Made by a program: the position numbers and the translations under genes | The notes under the pieces: model-generated | Database searches by the model: none | What the model saw: the letters and a program-made list of their open reading frames with translations, nothing else | What the model was told of the DNA's origin: nothing | Assembly: GCA_934295165.1 (NCBI GenBank) | Contig: CAKRAT010000066.1 | Coordinates: 1-10,734, forward strand | DNA length: 10,734 nt | Origin: an uncultured Dorea sp. | GTDB lineage: Bacteria; Bacillota; Clostridia; Lachnospirales; Lachnospiraceae | Direction: 5' to 3' | Shown: positions 7,536 through 10,734 of the stretch, one piece after another | How the letters are laid out: each line of letters starts with the position of its first letter | Numbering within the stretch: the first letter of the stretch is position 1

Positions 7536-7565
7536 TAGACAGGAAATAATACCGGCTGTTATAAT
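7536..7565 (+). promoter_or_regulatory. Promoter of the GntR regulator gene
   Basis: TAGACA (7536-7541) and TATAAT (7560-7565) are separated by 18 bases. The predicted start near 7572 gives a leader of about 70 bases. The -10 box is flanked by one arm of an inverted repeat (7549-7556). Confidence 0.6.
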
Positions 7566-7616
7566 AAACACGATATTGAAATGAAGAAATATTGCGGTTA
7601 TAGTAATGGCCGGTAT
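7549..7616. repeat. Inverted repeat around the regulator promoter and leader
   Basis: ATACCGGC (7549-7556) and GCCGGTAT (7609-7616) are perfect 8-base arms, 52 bases apart. Inside them GTTATAATAA (7558-7567) recurs as GTTATAGTAA (7597-7606) in direct orientation. The left pieces cover the -10 region and the right pieces lie in the leader, a possible two-site autoregulatory arrangement or an mRNA stem. Confidence 0.5.
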
Positions 7617-7643
7617 AAAAAATGAGACGGGATAGTAGAAGTT

Positions 7644-8336
7644 ATGACAGAATTAGGATATAGAACATTACGGGAAAATATTGTAGATATTATACGGAAA
7701 CGCATCATTAACCGGGAATTACAGCCCGGACAGAAAATCGTGGAACAGGAACTTGCCAAAGAATTCAAGACCAGCCGTGCGCCGATCAGGGAAGCTTTGC
7801 GCGAACTGGAGAACGAAGGTTTGGTAGAATATGTAAGAAATGCAGGCTGTTCCGTAAAAGAGATCACATTCGAAGAATCATTTGAAATCTATCTGATGCG
7901 TGCGAATTATGAGATCATGGCGGTGCGCCTTATGGGAGGGGATATTCCGGAAGAGACACTACAAGAGATGGAAGAAATCCTGGAACGAATGAAGAATCTG
8001 GGTGTGGACGAATATGAACAGTTATTTTCATACGATAATAAGTTCCACGGCTGTCTGATCAAGATGACCGGAATGCAGAGCCTGTATAAGGCGTGGAAGA
8101 ATTTGAATTATGGAAATATCGTAACCGGTTACAATCTGACATCGGATAAGAAGGCAGTGATCGCAAGACAGTATCCGATTCATAAGGAAGTGCTGGATGC
8201 TTGTAAGAGCCGGAAGAAAGAAGACATCTGCAGGGCGCTGTCCGATCATTATATGCGCACGATACACAGGCTTTTAAAAGAGCAGGGAATGACAGAAGCA
8301 GATACGAAATTTTCACTGGATTTTTTGATTTCGTAA
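7644..8336 (+). CDS. GntR family transcriptional regulator, FadR subfamily with FCD domain
   Basis: A 230-residue DNA-binding regulator. Residues 8-70 form the winged helix-turn-helix typical of GntR proteins (LRENIVDIIRKRIINRELQPGQKI, then ELAKEFKTSRAPIREALRELENEGLVE). Residues from about 78 to 215 form an all-helical FCD ligand domain with the usual metal set: D131 and H135 in DNKFH, H180 in YPIHKEVLDA and H202 in SDHYM. FCD domains bind small carboxylates or amino acids, so a peptide breakdown product is a sensible but unproven effector. The start at 7644 has only a weak ribosome site (GTAGAAG), suggesting low expression. The gene has its own promoter and terminator and lies between peptide-hydrolysis genes and the peptide transporter, its most likely target. 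Confidence 0.94.
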   Translation: MTELGYRTLRENIVDIIRKRIINRELQPGQKIVEQELAKEFKTSRAPIREALRELENEGLVEYVRNAGCSVKEITFEESFEIYLMRANYEIMAVRLMGGDIPEETLQEMEEILERMKNLGVDEYEQLFSYDNKFHGCLIKMTGMQSLYKAWKNLNYGNIVTGYNLTSDKKAVIARQYPIHKEVLDACKSRKKEDICRALSDHYMRTIHRLLKEQGMTEADTKFSLDFLIS

Positions 8337-8383
8337 CACGAAAATATGGAAGTAGCATGATTTAAAAGATGCAAATGAGTGAT

Positions 8384-8430
8384 AAAAAGAGAAATGTAAG
8401 TGTAGAGATACATGGATATTTCTCTTTTTT
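8384..8430 (+). terminator. Intrinsic terminator after the GntR gene
   Basis: AAAAAGAGAAAT (8384-8395) pairs perfectly with ATTTCTCTTTTT (8418-8429) over 12 bases, with a 22-base loop containing a GTA/TAC inner stem. The stem ends in a T run. It separates the regulator from the transporter transcript. Confidence 0.8.
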
Positions 8431-8468
8431 GGTATACTTTAACTCTTTAAATTGTAGAATTTGTGCAT

Positions 8469-8520
8469 AAAATACAAATAAAAATTTAAAATACAAACAA
8501 TATATTGAAAAATATACAAA
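8469..8520 (+). repeat. AT-rich direct repeats upstream of the transporter promoter
   Basis: AAAATACAAA occurs at 8469-8478 and 8488-8497, 19 bases apart, with a looser copy (AATATACAAA, 8511-8520) in the promoter spacer. The region is almost pure A/T with an A bias. It could be an UP-like element or factor sites, or simply base composition. Confidence 0.35.
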
Positions 8521-8533
8521 AACATGGTATATT
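8505..8533 (+). promoter_or_regulatory. Promoter of the POT transporter gene
   Basis: TTGAAA (8505-8510) and TATATT (8528-8533) have ideal 17-base spacing. The start would be near 8540, leaving a 50-base leader that contains the palindrome 8552-8561 and an AGAAAGGAACGAG ribosome site. Confidence 0.65.
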
Positions 8534-8551
8534 ACATTCAATCATTGACGA

Positions 8552-8561
8552 TTGTCGACAA
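8552..8561. promoter_or_regulatory. Perfect palindrome TTGTCGACAA, candidate operator
   Basis: A 10-base perfect palindrome located about 12 bases after the predicted transcription start of the transporter, a classic repressor position. It matches the TNGT-N-ACNA pattern of FadR-type GntR operators. Ten bases (ATTGTCGACA) are shared with the site upstream of pepT. Confidence 0.45.
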
Positions 8562-8589
8562 AAAGATATAAAAAGAAAGGAACGAGAAA

Positions 8590-9978
8590 ATGGGAAAAGA
8601 AGCAACAAAAGACAAACACCCAAAAGGTTTTTACGCCTGCTGTATCACGTTTACATTTGAGCGTCTTGCCTTTTACGGAGCGAAGCCGCTGCTGTTATTA
8701 TTTCTGATCACGGCAGCAACACAGGGAGGACTAGGAATCGAGAGAACGGATGCAGCTGTTATGGCGGCGAACCTGACTGCCTATACTTATATGGCACCTC
8801 TGATCGGAGGAATCATTTCCGACAGATGGCTGGGAGCAAGATATGCAGTAGCATTGGGGTATATTATCATGGCACTGGGTTACCTGGTTGGATGGAAGGC
8901 AACCGGTCCGGGAATGGTCAATGCAATGATCATTCTGGTATCGATCGGAACCGGTCTTTTCAAAGGTAACTTAAATGCTTTGATCGGACGTCAGTATAAG
9001 AATAAAGAACTGCTGGATGCGGCATTTTCAATTCAGTATTCTTATGTAAATGTCGGAGCATTTATCGGCTCACTTCTGACAGGATTCCTGTATCTGCATG
9101 CATTTAAGAAAGGTGAGGTATTAGGATTCAGGCAGTGCTTCTTTGTAGCAGCTATCTGGTGCCTGGCCGGAATGGTATGGTTCGTGATGAACTGGAAGAA
9201 TCTGCAGGGACAGGGCATTAAGCCATTCAAATATCTGACAGATGAGAACGGTAATATTATCGGAGAGACACATAAAGGTGACGATAAGGGCGGGGCAAAA
9301 GAGCCGCTTACAAAGTTGGAGAGAAATCGCGTGATCGCAATCATCCTGGTATCGGCACTGTCCGTAATCTTCTGGCTGTTCTACTATCAGCAGGATCTGG
9401 CACTTGTAATCTACATGACGGACTACATTAACATGAATCTTGGTTCATTTGCGATTGCACCTTCATGGATCACAACAACATGGAACGGCCTGCTCTGCGT
9501 AGCACTTGGAGGAGTAATGGCAGCTATCTGGAAGAAACTTGCCGCACGTCCACAGGGAGACATGAATATGTTCAAGAAAGTCGGACTTGGATTCCTGTTC
9601 GTCGGACTGGCATTCGGTGTGATGGCATTATGTGAAATGGTACGTGGAGTCGGAGCAGATGCTTCTGTAAAAGCAAGTGTACTCTGGCCGGTATTATTCT
9701 CAACGGTAATTACGATTGGAGAAATGTGCTTCTCACCTCTGCGTAACGCATTTGTAAGTAAGTATGCACCGAAGAAATACCTGTCACTTCTGATGGGAGT
9801 GATCGCAATCTCTACATTCGGAGCGAATAAGCTCAGCCCGTTCGTACAGGCATTTATCGAGAAATTCGATGTATTCCCGGTATTCGTCGGAATCTGTGCG
9901 ATCATGCTGGTATTTACAGTACTGTTATTTGCGGCAAACCAGAAATTAAACAGCCTGGTTGAAGGAGAAGAAGAATAG
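8590..9978 (+). CDS. POT/PTR2 family peptide transporter
   Basis: A 462-residue, very hydrophobic inner-membrane protein of the proton-dependent oligopeptide transporter branch of the major facilitator superfamily, expected to import di- or tripeptides. Recognisable parts are a TFERLAFYG variant of the ExxERFxYYG motif on helix 1 (residues 22-30), ISDRWLGARY (76-85) after helix 2, GTGLFKGNLNALIG with the helix 4 lysine K125 (120-133), a cytoplasmic linker near 205-245 and GEMCFSPLRNAF (377-388) on helix 10. The first glutamate of ExxER is replaced by F21, while E24 and R25 remain. The start is fixed by AAAGGAACGAGAAAATG and by homology. It has its own promoter and a likely GntR operator, and its product could feed PepT and the M18 enzyme. 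No terminator follows before the remnant at 10023. Confidence 0.93.
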   Translation: MGKEATKDKHPKGFYACCITFTFERLAFYGAKPLLLLFLITAATQGGLGIERTDAAVMAANLTAYTYMAPLIGGIISDRWLGARYAVALGYIIMALGYLVGWKATGPGMVNAMIILVSIGTGLFKGNLNALIGRQYKNKELLDAAFSIQYSYVNVGAFIGSLLTGFLYLHAFKKGEVLGFRQCFFVAAIWCLAGMVWFVMNWKNLQGQGIKPFKYLTDENGNIIGETHKGDDKGGAKEPLTKLERNRVIAIILVSALSVIFWLFYYQQDLALVIYMTDYINMNLGSFAIAPSWITTTWNGLLCVALGGVMAAIWKKLAARPQGDMNMFKKVGLGFLFVGLAFGVMALCEMVRGVGADASVKASVLWPVLFSTVITIGEMCFSPLRNAFVSKYAPKKYLSLLMGVIAISTFGANKLSPFVQAFIEKFDVFPVFVGICAIMLVFTVLLFAANQKLNSLVEGEEE

Positions 9979-10022
9979 AAAAATATATCATCTGAAGCAG
10001 TTACCGGAAGGAAGTAAGCAAA

Positions 10023-10127
10023 ATGAGTCTTTGGAAATATAAATATTTTTTAGATGTAGTGGAATTAAAGAGTTTTACAAAAGCGGGAGCGAGAAATTAT
10101 GTGACGCAGACGGCAGTGAGTCAGCAG
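10023..10127 (+). pseudogene. LysR family regulator, N-terminal fragment
   Basis: From ATG 10023, preceded by GGAAGGAAG at good distance, the frame reads MSLWKYKYFLDVVELKSFTK, then AGARNYVTQTAVSQQ. This is the first helix and most of the helix-turn-helix of a LysR regulator (family pattern: FL.V.e..SFt.AA..l..tQ.aVSqQi). After residue 35 the LysR match stops abruptly, and the frame ends at TGA 10167-10169 after 13 unrelated residues read out of frame through transporter-derived DNA. More than 250 residues, including the effector domain, are missing. The intact start and ribosome site suggest a deletion rather than slow decay. It begins 44 bases after the intact transporter gene. Confidence 0.85.
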
Positions 10128-10304
10128 CACTCTGGAAGAAACTTGCTGCAAGACCGCAGGGAGATATGAGTCTGTTCAGAAAGACGGGACTTGGAACTGC
10201 GGTTATGGGTGACGGATATCTGTTCTAGGCAGTAATTTATATCATGCGTGGCAGCATTGATCATGATTGTTCTGGATAAGAAATTACCGGCACTTGTGGA
10301 TTAG
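10128..10304 (+). pseudogene. Fragments of a second POT transporter gene
   Basis: In the frame starting at 10130 the DNA encodes LWKKLAARPQGDMSLFRKTG and continues to TAG 10226. It matches residues 313-345 of the intact transporter (IWKKLAARPQGDMNMFKKVG) closely in both protein and DNA (9526-9600). After a one-base frameshift, AVIYIMRG (from 10230) aligns with the MALCEMVRG stretch near residue 350. A last piece in another frame (from 10248), VAALIMIVLDKKLPALVD ending at TAG 10302-10304, looks like the final helix and tail of a POT protein. The gene has lost its first ~310 codons and roughly 85 internal codons. Differences from the intact copy show a diverged paralogue rather than a recent duplicate. 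Confidence 0.8.
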
Positions 10305-10388
10305 TCAGCGAGTGGCCAGTAAAAGACAATCACTTAAAATTTGTATAGATGTGGCCTGAAAAAAACTGGGCATTAACACCCTTCAGAA

Positions 10389-10431
10389 AAAGATGTACTC
10401 CTCTTTCTACAAAAAAGAGGAGTACATCTTT
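10389..10431. terminator. 18-bp perfect hairpin, likely bidirectional terminator
   Basis: AAAGATGTACTCCTCTTT (10389-10406) pairs perfectly with 10414-10431 around a seven-base loop. On the + strand the stem ends in TTTGTG, a poor T run; on the - strand it continues into TTTTTC, a good one. It probably ended the lost transporter transcript and insulates the YitT gene, whose start is 32 bases further on. The stretch 10305-10388 shows no gene. Confidence 0.65.
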
Positions 10432-10462
10432 GTGCAGAAATATTGAATTAAGGAAGAATGAA

Positions 10463-10734
10463 ATGAAGATAACAAAAAAAGAATTTATTATGATGCTGGG
10501 CGGCATGTTCTTAATGTCGGCAGCTGTATATTATGAAATGATGCCAAATAATCTGGTGCTTGGAAGTCTGTCAGGACTTGTTCTTGTTCTGGTAAAGATC
10601 ATTCCGTTACCGGTATCGGCAATTACCTTTGCCTTGAATATGATACTGTTGGTCATCGGGTATATTTTTATCGGCAGGGAATTCGGTGTGAAGACTGTTC
10701 TTGCATCACTTATGCTTCCGATGTATCTGAGAAT
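10463..10734 (+). CDS. YitT family membrane protein, N-terminal part
   Basis: ATG 10463 follows AGGAAG (10451-10456) and opens a frame that runs off the window after 90 full codons. The sequence has several hydrophobic segments (about residues 9-22, 31-43, 48-65 and 70-90) and the pattern NNLVLGSLSGLVLVLVKIIPLPVSAITF, then LNMILLVIGYIFIGREFGVKT. That is typical of the YitT/DUF161 integral membrane proteins (family pattern: P.giv.Gg.sGla.ll....ip.g....lNip l...gyk.lG..f..kt). Their function is not established. The usual C-terminal cytoplasmic domain, if present, lies outside the window. Another ATG at 10458 is less well spaced from the ribosome site. No promoter is evident between the hairpin and the start. 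Confidence 0.82.
   Translation, partial: MKITKKEFIMMLGGMFLMSAAVYYEMMPNNLVLGSLSGLVLVLVKIIPLPVSAITFALNMILLVIGYIFIGREFGVKTVLASLMLPMYLR

Noticed and set aside
9423..9905. 160-codon - strand ORF within the transporter gene
   Set aside because: Shadow frame of a clearly conserved transporter; composition is low-complexity Ser/Pro/Thr/Ile and no ribosome site was seen.
1..10734. CRISPR array, tRNA, rRNA, insertion sequence or phage genes
   Set aside because: No regularly spaced identical repeats, no tRNA-like cloverleaf or rRNA signature, and no transposase or integrase motifs were seen on either strand.

Overview
The window looks like chromosomal DNA of a Clostridia-class Firmicute, most likely a gut Lachnospiraceae of the Dorea/Blautia/Mediterraneibacter type. 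The basis is moderate GC, AGGAGG-like ribosome sites, AT-rich promoters, and protein families (M18 aminopeptidase, DeoB, GarK-type glycerate kinase, a divergent POT transporter, YitT) whose sequences resemble that group. The species assignment is inference.

Layout. Positions 1-1083 hold the C-terminal part of a beta-lactamase-like serine hydrolase. A glycerate 2-kinase (1235-2365) and phosphopentomutase deoB (2543-3709) follow on the + strand. The gap 3710-4014 has no intact gene. On the - strand it carries a short hydrophobic ORF with a very strong ribosome site that runs into an intrinsic terminator without a stop codon, followed by a 22-bp perfect inverted repeat. I read this as a decayed or atypical type I toxin-antitoxin-like locus. 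A YfcE-type phosphodiesterase lies on the - strand (4015-4548), divergent from pepT (4776-5993). Next on the + strand come an M18 aminopeptidase (6153-7469), a GntR/FCD regulator (7644-8336) closed by a clear terminator, and a POT-family peptide transporter (8590-9978). Downstream is a broken region (10023-10304) in which the first 35 codons of a LysR regulator are joined to pieces of a second POT transporter. A strong hairpin follows, then the start of a YitT-family membrane protein that runs off the window.

How the genes fit together. pepT, the M18 peptidase, the GntR/FCD regulator and the POT transporter form a plausible peptide uptake and peptide hydrolysis neighbourhood. The palindrome TGTCGACA occurs upstream of pepT (4698-4705) and, as TTGTCGACAA, just after the predicted transcription start of the transporter (8552-8561). 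This fits the TNGT-N-ACNA operator style of FadR-subfamily GntR proteins, so a small peptide-utilisation regulon run by the 7644-8336 regulator is the main testable hypothesis. The remnant downstream suggests that the locus once held a second POT gene and a LysR gene, lost by deletion.
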